Origin: an uncultured Paracoccaceae bacterium
Lineage (GTDB): Bacteria > Pseudomonadota > Alphaproteobacteria > Rhodobacterales > Rhodobacteraceae
Direction: 5' to 3'
Length of the DNA: 64,000 nt
NCBI GenBank assembly: GCA_913061275.1
Contig: CAJXSR010000002.1
Coordinates: 124,001 to 188,000 of the forward strand
The stretch's first letter is position 1; each line of letters opens with the position of its first letter. Below, one piece after another: positions 7,627 to 16,079 of this stretch. Position numbers and translations under genes: made by a program. The notes beneath the pieces are model-generated. The model saw nothing but the letters and a program-made list of their open reading frames with translations. It made no database searches and had not been told where the DNA came from.

Positions 7627-8901
7627 TTACATACCGTGAACAGGATGTGTGCCCGCTTGAACAGGGCGGCGCAAAGCCAGCAGGCGTTTGGCCTCATCAG
7701 CGCGATCTTGCTTTAGCAAGGTTTGAAGCAGGCTGTATTCCAGCAAATCACGCTGGGCGCGACTGCCACCGATACGAGCGTGATCTGCCATAGCAACAGT
7801 CAGATGTGCCGTTGCCTCGGCCCAGTTTTGTTGGGCTATCGCACCGTAAGCTTGGGCAAACTCGCCTACAAGGTCTGCGGCTGGGCCAGCTGCTGTTGTG
7901 CGGATGTTTTCCAATGCATCGCTGTCACCTGCCATCGCATGGGCTAAGGCTGCGTGAACATCAACAAAACCAATACCAGTTTTCGGGAAAAACTGTTTTG
8001 CATAGGTACTGATCTGTGCCCAACGTTCAGGGGCAACCGTTTCGCCCATCAACTCTGCTCGATACAAAATAGAGGCGGTATCGGTCACAATGTTGATCGG
8101 CAATCCTAGGGCCACGCCGGGGATGACATTATCATCAACCATTTGCCACATGCGGTCGGTATCGCCCTGTTCAAGCGCCCATAACGCCACGTGCCATGAC
8201 ATGTGCCCGTGCAAAAGCCCCGCGCGGTCATAATCGCGAAGCCAGTTTTCCAAGTAAGCGGTACCTGCTTTGGTTTCACCTGTTTCATAATGAACATGGG
8301 CTTTTATATGGGCAGCGTTTGCATTACGCGGCCTTATTGCAAGGGATTGATCTATTAGCTCTGTCCCGCGTGTAGTCTGACCTGTTTCAAGATATGAAAA
8401 TGCATGCATGCTAAGAAACCACCAGTCGTTACCATAGTGTGGGGCAAGGGATGTTGTGTAGGCTAATAACTCTGCTTCGCGGCCCGGTTGCCCTGAAAAT
8501 CCTATCAATCCGAATACGCTGGTACAGATCTGGGCAATCATCACATCACGGGGGTATTGCGCAGCATGGGCGCGAATGGCTTTATAGGCTTCTTGCATTT
8601 TGCCATAAATAAGCAGGCTCATGACGTGAATATGTGCGGACTCTTGGGTGGGTAACTTTTCGCTTAACTCTTGTGCCACACGCATTGCATCACGCGCACC
8701 CGTTGGATTTCCAGATAATTGCCTTGCCCGTGCAAGGCCAGAATAGGCCAGTGCAAAACCAGCATCGGCATCTATTGCCGCCTGAAACCCTTGTTCCATA
8801 TACGCGTCAGCACTGATTAAGCGGTCAACCGCTTTTACATAAAGGTCGCGGGCAGTCTGAGAACTGGTCGATAGTTTATTGTCATATCGGTCTGTCAGCA
8901 T
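7627..8901 (-). CDS. TPR-repeat protein (TTC38-like)
   Basis: A 424-residue, alanine-rich, all-helical protein with degenerate tetratricopeptide repeats throughout (for example A-L-A-Y-S-G-L-A-R-A-R and A-H-I-K-A-H-V-H-Y-E-T-G-E segments). There is no signal peptide and no catalytic motif, so it should be a cytoplasmic scaffold. The pattern (helical arrays with T-R-G-T-E-L-I-D-Q-S-L-A-I-R-P-R-N-A-N-A repeats and an S-W-H-V-A-L-W-A-L-E motif) is like bacterial relatives of TTC38. The function is unknown. It lies 23 bases upstream of the Tat-exported hydrolase and may share its transcript. The long intergenic region upstream separates it from the divergent dcw cluster. Confidence 0.7.
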   Translation of the reverse strand: MLTDRYDNKLSTSSQTARDLYVKAVDRLISADAYMEQGFQAAIDADAGFALAYSGLARARQLSGNPTGARDAMRVAQELSEKLPTQESAHIHVMSLLIYGKMQEAYKAIRAHAAQYPRDVMIAQICTSVFGLIGFSGQPGREAELLAYTTSLAPHYGNDWWFLSMHAFSYLETGQTTRGTELIDQSLAIRPRNANAAHIKAHVHYETGETKAGTAYLENWLRDYDRAGLLHGHMSWHVALWALEQGDTDRMWQMVDDNVIPGVALGLPINIVTDTASILYRAELMGETVAPERWAQISTYAKQFFPKTGIGFVDVHAALAHAMAGDSDALENIRTTAAGPAADLVGEFAQAYGAIAQQNWAEATAHLTVAMADHARIGGSRAQRDLLEYSLLQTLLKQDRADEAKRLLALRRPVQAGTHPVHGM

Positions 8902-9218
8902 AATCGTACCTTTTTTGCAGAATATGATGGTAGTTTACCGCATTTGTCTATGGCTTGGTAGACGTTTCATATGTTTTCATAAGGCGACTCATATTCGACT
9001 CATTTGGGTCTTATTGTGAACCAGTAAGCAGGAAAATTATAATGTTCTCAATATGTTCCTGTTGGTTTAGAAGGATTATGGACATTTTTATGAATTTTAT
9101 CAATTTGGACGAGGCATACCACATATAGTGGTTGGCCAAATTTATTCCACTACTTGAGCGAATTTTCGCTTATTTTTGGTTAAACTAACGAGTGGCGAAT
9201 TGAGTCAGTTATATCAAT
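8902..9218. other. Intergenic region between the TPR gene and the dcw promoter
   Basis: There is no convincing gene here. The stretch is AT-rich and holds several short symmetric elements: a tandem CGACTCAT repeat at 8985-8992 and 8996-9003, each containing a GANTC site; a CCAC-ATATA-GTGG inverted repeat near 9119-9131; an AGCGAA-TT-TTCGCT hairpin near 9158-9171; and a further GAGTC at 9202-9206. These could be regulator or CcrM methylation sites for the divergent TPR and dcw promoters. None is assigned to a named regulator. Confidence 0.4.
8985..9003. repeat. Tandem CGACTCAT repeat with two GANTC sites
   Basis: CGACTCAT occurs at 8985-8992 and again at 8996-9003, an 11-bp period, about one helical turn. 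Each copy contains GACTC, a GANTC target of the cell-cycle methyltransferase CcrM found in most Alphaproteobacteria. It may be an operator read on one face of the helix. Its position is 70-100 bp upstream of the TPR gene start. Confidence 0.4.
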
Positions 9219-9263
9219 TCCCATGAAAGCCCATAAAAAACAGTTGATTTCCATCTAGACCCA
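9219..9263 (-). promoter_or_regulatory. Predicted MraZ operator: four boxes on a 10-bp phase
   Basis: Read on the minus strand, TGGGT (9259-9263), TGGAA (9249-9253), TGGGC (9229-9233) and TGGGA (9219-9223) start at positions 0, 10, 30 and 40. MraZ of gammaproteobacteria binds TGGGN repeats separated by 5 bp upstream of its own operon; three of the four boxes here match exactly. The boxes overlap a possible promoter (TTGATT at 9244-9249 with TATAGA near 9269-9274), so binding would repress the dcw transcript. The boxes are on the strand opposite to the operon. Confidence 0.65.
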
Positions 9264-9276
9264 TGGGATATAGAAT
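9244..9276 (+). promoter_or_regulatory. Candidate dcw promoter
   Basis: TTGATT (9244-9249) and TATAGA/TAGAAT (9269-9276) form a sigma-70-like pair with a rather long spacer of about 19 bases for TATAGA. A start near 9280 would give a leader of about 230 bases before mraZ. Support comes from the overlap with the phased MraZ boxes; the hexamers alone are weak. Confidence 0.4.
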
Positions 9277-9279
9277 ACA

Positions 9280-9476
9280 TTGATGAGGTAGGACATTAAA
9301 GGGCATTAAGACCCTCGAAAACCCAAACAGGTTTCATACAGGCACCCGCCACATCCAAGAAAGATCCGACGTGGGTTGCGAGCAGACACCCCCCCAAGGT
9401 GGCACCATAGTTGGACATCCCTTATGGGACAGAACGGCGGATTGAACAGTGGCAGCAGTTCAATCCGCCGTTTCCA
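9280..9476 (+). ncRNA. dcw 5' leader, candidate UpsM-type small RNA
   Basis: In Rhodobacter sphaeroides the leader of the dcw mRNA yields the abundant small RNA UpsM, of roughly 200 nt, formed by partial termination upstream of mraZ. Here the distance from the candidate promoter to the end of a perfect 15-bp hairpin (9433-9472) is about 195 bases, the same layout. The 5' boundary is inferred from the promoter guess and the 3' boundary from the hairpin. Sequence similarity to UpsM itself was not checked. Confidence 0.45.
9433..9472 (+). terminator. Strong hairpin in the mraZ leader, possible attenuator
   Basis: AACGGCGGATTGAAC (9433-9447) and GTTCAATCCGCCGTT (9458-9472) are perfect 15-bp complements with a 10-base loop. 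Only three T residues end the stem, so termination would be partial, which suits read-through into mraZ. The stem ends 24 bases before the mraZ Shine-Dalgarno sequence. Confidence 0.6.
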
Positions 9477-9513
9477 TTCCAGGGGCAAGAAGTTTAAAAG
9501 GAGGCCAGTTTCC

Positions 9514-10017
9514 GTGGCACGACGTTTCAGAGGTGAAAGCACCCACAAGGTGGATGCTAAGGGCAGGGTGTCTATCCCAGCCCCCTTTAGGCGTGTTCTG
9601 GAAGAAGGCGATCCTGATTGGACTGAAGGTTTATTTCCCAACCTTATTCTGGTTTACGGCAATAAAGGGCGTAACTTCATCGAAGGTTACACGGTCGACG
9701 CAATGGATGAAGTGGATGACCGCATCGGTGCTTTGCCGCGCGGTTCAAAACCACGCCGTTTGCTGGAACGTATGTTTTCCGGGCAATCAATACAGGTTCA
9801 AGTAGACCCGACAGGGCGGTTGGTTTTATCCCCAAAACTACGTGATAAAATCGGCGTTACCAACGAAGCATTTTTTATTGCATCTGGTGATACGTTCCAA
9901 ATTTGGGAACCTTCGGCCTATGATGTGAATGCGGCCGCTATGGATGAATGGTTTGATGAACAAGAGGATGATTTTGATCCACTGGTCTTGTTAGACATGG
10001 CATCAACGGGGGAATAA
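9514..10017 (+). CDS. mraZ: Transcriptional regulator / division cluster protein MraZ
   Basis: A 167-residue member of the MraZ (AbrB/SpoVT-fold) family, first gene of the dcw cluster and in E. coli a DNA-binding repressor of it. Two AbrB-like halves are visible: [16 protein letters not shown] near the N-terminus and [14 protein letters not shown] in the second half, the paired D-x-K/T-G-R motifs. The GTG at 9514 is chosen because AAAAGGAGG lies 8 bases upstream and the family starts with a short A-R-R-F-R-G segment; an upstream in-frame ATG at 9376 would add 46 unrelated residues and run through the leader hairpin. The C-terminus is acidic. The gene is followed by rsmH after two bases. Confidence 0.93.
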   Translation: MARRFRGESTHKVDAKGRVSIPAPFRRVLEEGDPDWTEGLFPNLILVYGNKGRNFIEGYTVDAMDEVDDRIGALPRGSKPRRLLERMFSGQSIQVQVDPTGRLVLSPKLRDKIGVTNEAFFIASGDTFQIWEPSAYDVNAAAMDEWFDEQEDDFDPLVLLDMASTGE

Positions 10018-10019
10018 GC

Positions 10020-11030
10020 ATGGCGCAGGTGTTGGATGGTTCCACGTCTTCCCCTCATATTCCTGTTTTGTTATCGCCAATATTAAAGGCCATTTCCCCA
10101 GTGCAAGGTCGTTGGCTAGATGGCACTTTTGGTGCAGGCGGTTACACACGGGCATTTTTAGATGCAGGTGCTTCGCAGGTTTTTGCGATTGACCGTGACC
10201 CAGAGGTTTTTGAGCGCGCCAAATCGTGGGCAGATGACTACGGTGAGCGGCTGATATTAATCGAGGGTACATTCGGGCAGTTAGATCATTTGGCCGCCAC
10301 GCATGATGCGGTGCCACTGGATGGTGTGGTTCTGGATATTGGCGTGTCTTCTATGCAAATAGATCAGGCAGAGCGCGGCTTTTCATTCATGCAAGACGGG
10401 CCGCTGGATATGCGGATGTCACAATCAGGCATGACGGCCGCCGATGTAGTTAATACGGCGGATGAAGCGGTACTGGCGGATATATTGTATCTATACGGCG
10501 AAGAACGTGCATCGCGCAGGATTGCGCGGCGCATTGTAGAGATGCGCAATACGACGCCGTTTGAAACTACCAAGCAATTAACAACTGTGGTTGAAGCGGC
10601 TTTACCACGGCCCAAACCGGGGCAAGTACACCCCGCAACACGTACATTTCAGGCTTTGCGTATTGTGGTAAATGACGAATTGGGCGAACTGGTGCGCGGA
10701 TTGATTGCTGCCGAAGCAGTATTGGCCGTGGGTGGCATCTTGGCGGTTGTGACTTTTCATTCGCTGGAAGACCGTATTGTGAAACGGTTTATACAGACCC
10801 GCAGTACGCAAGCACGTGGCAACCGTTACGCACCTGAAATGACGCAAACTGTGCCACAGTTTGAAAAGATTTCCAAAAAGGCCATCGGGCCTGATGCGGA
10901 AGAATTAGAGATAAATCCGCGTTCGCGCTCGGCTAAATTGCGTCTTGCACGGCGAACCTCTGGTGCGTGTGGTGAAATTGATGCCAAAGCCGTAGGGTTG
11001 CCAGGTTTTGATCGGGAAAGGTTAATTTGA
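10020..11030 (+). CDS. rsmH: 16S rRNA (cytosine(1402)-N(4))-methyltransferase
   Basis: A 336-residue RsmH (MraW). It uses S-adenosylmethionine to methylate N4 of C1402 in the decoding centre of 16S rRNA. Visible motifs: H-I-P-V-L-L near the N-terminus, [11 protein letters not shown] (SAM-binding loop, about 37-47), F-A-I-D-R-D-P (about 58-64), [12 protein letters not shown] (about 102-113), and the late [14 protein letters not shown] segment that is highly conserved in the family. The length is normal. ATG at 10020 follows the mraZ stop by two bases. Its TGA overlaps the ftsL ATG by one base. Confidence 0.97.
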   Translation: MAQVLDGSTSSPHIPVLLSPILKAISPVQGRWLDGTFGAGGYTRAFLDAGASQVFAIDRDPEVFERAKSWADDYGERLILIEGTFGQLDHLAATHDAVPLDGVVLDIGVSSMQIDQAERGFSFMQDGPLDMRMSQSGMTAADVVNTADEAVLADILYLYGEERASRRIARRIVEMRNTTPFETTKQLTTVVEAALPRPKPGQVHPATRTFQALRIVVNDELGELVRGLIAAEAVLAVGGILAVVTFHSLEDRIVKRFIQTRSTQARGNRYAPEMTQTVPQFEKISKKAIGPDAEELEINPRSRSAKLRLARRTSGACGEIDAKAVGLPGFDRERLI

Positions 11031-11392
11031 TGCGTGTGATGTTCTACCTCATTTGCTCAGCGTTTGTGATTGGCTTGGCTTATTGGGCCTATAAAGAAAA
11101 TTACCGAACTCAGTCTGCTTTGAAAGAAGTTAAAGAACTGCAACAACAAATAGCCCAGCAAAAAGAGGCGATTGCAGTGTTGAAAGCGGAATGGGCCTAT
11201 TTGAACCGTCCAGATCGATTGCGCGATCTTGTAGATTTGAACTTCGCCGATTTAAAATTAATCCCGCTATTGCCATCCCACTTTGGCGACAGTGAAATGA
11301 TTTCTTACCCGCCGCAAGATGTGTGGATATATAATTCACCGCAAGAAGTTATTGGCAGTGATCTAGCAGACCAAAGTGAGGTGTCACAATGA
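11030..11392 (+). CDS. ftsL: Cell division protein FtsL
   Basis: A 120-residue small bitopic membrane protein, a structural part of the divisome that forms a complex with FtsB and FtsQ and helps activate FtsWI. It has one N-terminal transmembrane helix (about residues 4-20), then a coiled-coil-like stretch rich in Lys, Glu and Gln (about 28-60: K-E-V-K-E-L-Q-Q-Q-I-A-Q-Q-K-E) and an alphaproteobacterial W-A-Y-L-N-R-P-D-R-L segment. The ATG at 11030 is used; its first base is the last base of the rsmH stop. FtsL is poorly conserved, so the call rests on topology, motif and position between rsmH and ftsI. Confidence 0.9.
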   Translation: MRVMFYLICSAFVIGLAYWAYKENYRTQSALKEVKELQQQIAQQKEAIAVLKAEWAYLNRPDRLRDLVDLNFADLKLIPLLPSHFGDSEMISYPPQDVWIYNSPQEVIGSDLADQSEVSQ

Positions 11393-13173
11393 ACCGCACT
11401 CCTTTACGCCCTTTGGCCCGTGTGATAGACGCGCGCAAACATGGCCAAAACCCTGATACCATAGAAGCGGCAGAACGGTGCAAGCGCGATCATGCAACCC
11501 ATCAGAAACTTCGAAAACGGGCAGAGGCACGTCTGACTGTACTTGGATTGGCGTTCTTTTTTGGGTTTTGCCTGATCGGTGGCAAAATGGCGATGCTTGC
11601 TGTTAGTGAACCGGTAGAGCCAAGATTGGCTGCAGCCAATACTGGAATACATTCACAACGCGCTGATATAATTGATAGGAATGGAATAACGCTGGCCACT
11701 AATCTGGTGACAACGTCGCTTTATGCCCAACCTCATATGATGATCGAACCTAAGCGGGCAGCAGATGCATTAGCAAAGATATTTCCAGATATTAACCATG
11801 CGAAACTAACAGAACAATTCACGGGTAAACGAAAATTTGTCTGGGTGCGTAAAAAAGTTAGTCCAGAGCAAAAACAGCGGGTGCATGAAATAGGTGAGCC
11901 AGGTCTGTTGTTTGGCCCACGTGAGATGCGTTTGTATCCTAACGGCACATTCGCCTCTCATATTTTAGGTGGCGCCAGTTTTGGCAAAGAAGATGTGCGC
12001 GCGGCTGAATTGGTGGGTGTCGCGGGTGTTGAGAAGTTTTTTGATGCGCGCATGCGCGATCCTGCGCAAGTGGATATACCTTTGCAGCTGTCTATTGATC
12101 TAACTGCACAAGCAACCATGCGCCGTGTGGTTGAGGGCGGCATGAGAATTATGCAGGCCAAAGGGGCGGCGGCCGTGTTGATGGATGTTCATACCGGCGA
12201 GGTTATCTCGATGGTGTCCCTGCCTGACTTTGACCCGAATAACAGACCTAGACCTTTGCTAAAAGGCAACCCATCTGACAGCCCATTGTTTAACCGTGCG
12301 GCCCAAGGTGTGTATGAATTAGGCTCAACATTTAAACTGTTCACAGTGGCCGCATCTTTGGACAAAGGCTTGGTGAATGAGAATACCATGGTCGACACAC
12401 AAGGACCGATTAAATGGGGTAAGTTCAAAATCCGTGACTTTCATGATTACGGCAAACAGCTATCTGTGATGGATGTGATTGTGAAATCGTCTAATATCGG
12501 TACTGCACGCTTGGCGCAGGCTGCGGGAACGCAGGTGCAAAAAGATCTATTGGGCGCACTTGGAATGTTAGATCCAACGCCGCTGGAATTGGTCGAGGCC
12601 AAACATATAAAACCTTTATTGCCAAAAAACTGGTCTGAGCTGTCAACTATGACAATATCTTACGGTCACGGAATTGCTGCCACTCCGCTGCATTTAGCAG
12701 CGGCTTATGCAACACTGGCGAATGGTGGGTTGAAGGTTGACCCTACTTTGTTGAAAATTGACGCGAAAACCGCATATGGGCCGCGTATTTTATCTGAAGC
12801 CACATCAAAAACTCTGATGGGTATGTTGCGCAATGTAGTGACGCGCGGCACGGCCAGCTTTGGTGAAGTAAAAGGTTATTCAGTAGGCGGTAAAACAGGT
12901 TCTGCGGATAAGCCAAAACCGTCGGGTGGCTATTATGATGATAAGGTGATTGCAACCTTTGCATCCGTATTTCCAACCGATGATCCGAAGTATGTTTTGG
13001 TGCTGACGTTGGATGAGCCATCCATTCGGGCAGCAGGCGAAATGCGACGTACCGCAGGCTGGACAGCAGTGCCAGTTGCGGCCGAACTTATCACCCGCCT
13101 GGCACCGATTTTGAATATGCGCCCAGAGGTTGCAGGCAGTGGGAAAGTTCACTACACGCAGATACAAAATTGA
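11389..13173 (+). CDS. ftsI: Peptidoglycan D,D-transpeptidase FtsI (PBP3)
   Basis: A 594-residue class B penicillin-binding protein that cross-links septal peptidoglycan with FtsW. It has an N-terminal membrane anchor (about 50-70), a dimerisation/pedestal region, and the transpeptidase domain with the three active-site motifs: S-T-F-K near residue 313 (serine nucleophile), S-S-N near 367, and K-T-G near 501. There is no PASTA domain. It overlaps the ftsL stop by four bases (ATGA). The N-terminus carries an unusually long basic cytoplasmic segment of about 45 residues. Identification is firm. Confidence 0.97.
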   Translation: MNRTPLRPLARVIDARKHGQNPDTIEAAERCKRDHATHQKLRKRAEARLTVLGLAFFFGFCLIGGKMAMLAVSEPVEPRLAAANTGIHSQRADIIDRNGITLATNLVTTSLYAQPHMMIEPKRAADALAKIFPDINHAKLTEQFTGKRKFVWVRKKVSPEQKQRVHEIGEPGLLFGPREMRLYPNGTFASHILGGASFGKEDVRAAELVGVAGVEKFFDARMRDPAQVDIPLQLSIDLTAQATMRRVVEGGMRIMQAKGAAAVLMDVHTGEVISMVSLPDFDPNNRPRPLLKGNPSDSPLFNRAAQGVYELGSTFKLFTVAASLDKGLVNENTMVDTQGPIKWGKFKIRDFHDYGKQLSVMDVIVKSSNIGTARLAQAAGTQVQKDLLGALGMLDPTPLELVEAKHIKPLLPKNWSELSTMTISYGHGIAATPLHLAAAYATLANGGLKVDPTLLKIDAKTAYGPRILSEATSKTLMGMLRNVVTRGTASFGEVKGYSVGGKTGSADKPKPSGGYYDDKVIATFASVFPTDDPKYVLVLTLDEPSIRAAGEMRRTAGWTAVPVAAELITRLAPILNMRPEVAGSGKVHYTQIQN

Positions 13174-13188
13174 ATGAGGACGCCTTAA

Positions 13189-14673
13189 ATGACCCAAAAA
13201 ACTTTGCAAGAATTGGGTTTGAACCCTACGCAAGGTCGGGGCAGTGCAGATCAGTTTGTTTCAGGGATTTGTGTGGACAGCCGCGATGTGCGCGCAGGTG
13301 ATCTATTTGCGGCAATGCCAGGATCAGAAGTGCATGGCGGTGAGTTCATTCAATATGCAATACGCATGCAAGCGGGCGCGGTTCTGACCGACGCCAAAGG
13401 TTTGGAAATTGCCAAACGCGATGTGGCTGTACTGAACATTCCGTTCATTATTGCGGATGATCCGCGATTGGCACTGGCACAGGCAGCGGCAAGGTTTTTT
13501 GGGGCGCAGCCCGCAACGATGACAGCGGTGACTGGCACCAATGGCAAAACATCGGTGGCAAATTTTATTCGCCAGATGTGGGAAGTTCTGGGTATGGCTG
13601 CGGTTAATTTTGGCACCACTGGTGTTGAAGGGGCCTATAGCGAAAGCTTAAAACATACCACACCAGAGCCAATTACCCTGCACCGATTATTGCGTACTTT
13701 AAAAGAAGAAGGCATAACCCACGCGGCAATGGAAGCCTCTAGTCATGGGTTGGAACAGCGACGTCTTGACGGGGTTTATCTAACTGTGGGGGGCTTTACA
13801 AACTTCAGCCAAGACCATCTGGATTACCACCATACATTTGAGGATTATTTTGCGGCTAAAGCTGGCCTGTTTTCACGGGTTTTGCCGCCTGAAGGGTCAG
13901 CCGTGATAAACACGCTTGATCCTAAAGGGGCAGAATTGGTGACGATTGCGCAACAGCGTGGCCAAGATGTGATTACACTGGGCGATAAAAGTGCCGATTT
14001 GCAAATTCTAAACCAGCGCAGTGATGCGACAGGGCAAGATTTGCGATTTTCATGGCGTGGTGAGGTGCATACGGTGCGCCTGTCTTTGATCGGTGGATTT
14101 CAAGCTGAAAACGTTCTAATCGCGGCTGGTATGGTGATTGCTGCAGGGGCTTTGCCTGCGGATGTGTTTGGCACATTGTCAGGGTTGGAAACTGTACCGG
14201 GGCGTATGCAATTTGCGGCAAGGCGGGCAAATAATGCAGCGGTATTTGTTGATTTTGCCCATACGCCTGATGCACTGGAAACCGCGTTAAAAGCTTTGCG
14301 CCCACATGTATTGGGGCGGCTTATTCTGGTTTTTGGTGCAGGGGGTGATCGGGATCGTGCCAAGCGCCCCTTGATGGGCAAAGCTGCTATTGAAAATGCA
14401 GATGTTGTATTTGTGACCGATGACAACCCACGTTCAGAACAGCCCAACGACATTCGTGCAGATATTATGGTGGCTTGCCCGAAAGCCAATAATATCGGTG
14501 ACCGTGCCACGGCAATTTTGGCCGCGATAGATGCGCTACAGGCAGGCGATGCTTTGCTGATTGCGGGTAAAGGTCATGAAACAGGGCAAATTATCATGGA
14601 TCAGATACTGCCATTTAACGATGTAGAACAGGCCAGTATTGCTGTTGCAGCTTTAGACGAGTTGGGCGCATGA
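13189..14673 (+). CDS. murE: UDP-MurNAc-L-Ala-D-Glu:meso-diaminopimelate ligase
   Basis: A 494-residue Mur ligase that adds the third stem-peptide residue. The ATP-binding P-loop T-G-T-N-G-K-T-S is near residue 117, and D-N-P-R-S-E near residues 412-417 is the substrate-specificity motif of enzymes that use meso-diaminopimelate rather than lysine, as expected for a Gram-negative. The start ATG at 13189 follows a GAGGA ribosome binding site 15 bases after ftsI. The stop overlaps the murF start as ATGA, indicating coupled translation. Confidence 0.97.
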   Translation: MTQKTLQELGLNPTQGRGSADQFVSGICVDSRDVRAGDLFAAMPGSEVHGGEFIQYAIRMQAGAVLTDAKGLEIAKRDVAVLNIPFIIADDPRLALAQAAARFFGAQPATMTAVTGTNGKTSVANFIRQMWEVLGMAAVNFGTTGVEGAYSESLKHTTPEPITLHRLLRTLKEEGITHAAMEASSHGLEQRRLDGVYLTVGGFTNFSQDHLDYHHTFEDYFAAKAGLFSRVLPPEGSAVINTLDPKGAELVTIAQQRGQDVITLGDKSADLQILNQRSDATGQDLRFSWRGEVHTVRLSLIGGFQAENVLIAAGMVIAAGALPADVFGTLSGLETVPGRMQFAARRANNAAVFVDFAHTPDALETALKALRPHVLGRLILVFGAGGDRDRAKRPLMGKAAIENADVVFVTDDNPRSEQPNDIRADIMVACPKANNIGDRATAILAAIDALQAGDALLIAGKGHETGQIIMDQILPFNDVEQASIAVAALDELGA

Positions 14674-16052
14674 ATATGCTTTGGACAAAGGATGAAGCGG
14701 TTGCGGCAACGGGGGGTAAAAGTGCTGTTGATTGGCAGGTGTCAGGTGTTTCAATAGATACACGCACATTGCAAAAGGGCGACTTGTTTGTAGCATTAAC
14801 AGATATACGCGATGGACATGATTTTGTCGCACATGCGTTGGAAAAAGGGGCGGCAGCGGCTTTGGTTAGCCGTGTGCCAGATAGTGTAGCAGCAGATGCG
14901 CCATTGTTAATTGTCGATGATGTTTTGCTAGGCTTGGAAGCGTTGGGTTTGGCTGCACGCGCACGTATTACAGGCAAAGTGATAGGGGTCACCGGGTCTG
15001 TTGGTAAAACTGGCACCAAAGAAATGTTGCGCTGCGCCCTTACTGGGCAAGGCCATGTTCATGCAGCGGAAAAAAGTTACAACAATCACTGGGGTGTGCC
15101 GCTGACATTGGCACGAATGCCCCGCGATACAGATTTTGCAGTGATTGAAATCGGAATGAACCATGCAGGCGAAATCGGGCCTTTGGCGCGTATGGCCGAT
15201 CTGGATGTGGCGGTTATCACCATCGTGGCGCCCGTTCATCTTGCAGCATTTTCAGGGATTAATGAAATTGCGCAAGCCAAAGCCGAAATATTTGAAGGCT
15301 TGAAACGCGGCGGCACCGCCGTTTTGAATGCGGATATAAAGACGTTACCGATCTTGCGAAACGGTGCAGAAAAAGCAGGCGCACAAATTGTTACTTTCGG
15401 GCATTCCACGCAGGCTGATTTCAGGCTGGCGGGGGCATATGTTTCGAATACAACTACGAAGGTAGCTTTTGATCTGGCGGGTCAAAAAGTGAATTATTCC
15501 ATAGCGGCCCCAGGTGTGCATCAGGCGATGAATTCATTGGCCGTGCTGGCCGCATGTGATGCGATCGGGGCAAACTTAAGCGTTTGCATTGCTGATTTGG
15601 CAAACTGGTCAACACCATTGGGGCGTGGCACCCGTGAAACGGTTCAACTGGCAGATGGCCAGATAGAGTTGATAGATGAAAGTTACAATGCAAACCCGAC
15701 CTCGATGGCGGCAGCACTAAGCGTTTTAGCCGATGCACAACCAAAGGGCCGCAAGGTTGCTATCTTGGGTGACATGCTTGAAATGGGTGAAAATGAACAT
15801 ATTTTACACGCAGAACTGGCAAAGCTAGAAGCGGTAAACTCCGTGGATGTATTTCACCTTGTAGGGCCGTTAATGCATATGTTTCATGCAGCCTTACCTA
15901 GTGACAAACGAGGGCAATGGGTGGCATCGGTGGATGAGCTATCAGCACAAATCAGCGAACTTTTAGAAGCGGATGATACTGTAATGGTGAAAGGTTCGCT
16001 TGGGTCAAAGGTTTCAAAAATTGTGGACGTGATTAGAAAAATAAGTGCATAA
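14670..16052 (+). CDS. murF: UDP-MurNAc-tripeptide:D-Ala-D-Ala ligase
   Basis: A 460-residue Mur ligase completing the UDP-MurNAc-pentapeptide by adding D-Ala-D-Ala made by Ddl. The N-terminal V-S-I-D-T-R-T-L segment is characteristic of the MurE/MurF N-domain; the P-loop is G-V-T-G-S-V-G-K-T-G-T-K near residues 108-119; N-H-W-G-V-P-L-T-L-A and the later D-E-S-Y-N-A-N-P-T-S-M motif near 332-342 are strong MurF markers. It overlaps murE by four bases. A 27-base gap leads to mraY. Confidence 0.97.
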   Translation: MNMLWTKDEAVAATGGKSAVDWQVSGVSIDTRTLQKGDLFVALTDIRDGHDFVAHALEKGAAAALVSRVPDSVAADAPLLIVDDVLLGLEALGLAARARITGKVIGVTGSVGKTGTKEMLRCALTGQGHVHAAEKSYNNHWGVPLTLARMPRDTDFAVIEIGMNHAGEIGPLARMADLDVAVITIVAPVHLAAFSGINEIAQAKAEIFEGLKRGGTAVLNADIKTLPILRNGAEKAGAQIVTFGHSTQADFRLAGAYVSNTTTKVAFDLAGQKVNYSIAAPGVHQAMNSLAVLAACDAIGANLSVCIADLANWSTPLGRGTRETVQLADGQIELIDESYNANPTSMAAALSVLADAQPKGRKVAILGDMLEMGENEHILHAELAKLEAVNSVDVFHLVGPLMHMFHAALPSDKRGQWVASVDELSAQISELLEADDTVMVKGSLGSKVSKIVDVIRKISA

Positions 16053-16079
16053 AGCACACAAAGCAGGGATAGTGGCGTA

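Noticed and set aside
9376-9513. An upstream start that would lengthen mraZ by 46 residues
   Set aside because: The added residues are not MraZ-like and the frame runs through the leader hairpin; GTG 9514 has a strong ribosome binding site and the conserved N-terminus.
9306-9641. A 111-codon minus-strand frame over the mraZ leader
   Set aside because: It is antisense to the leader hairpin and mraZ, with no family resemblance.
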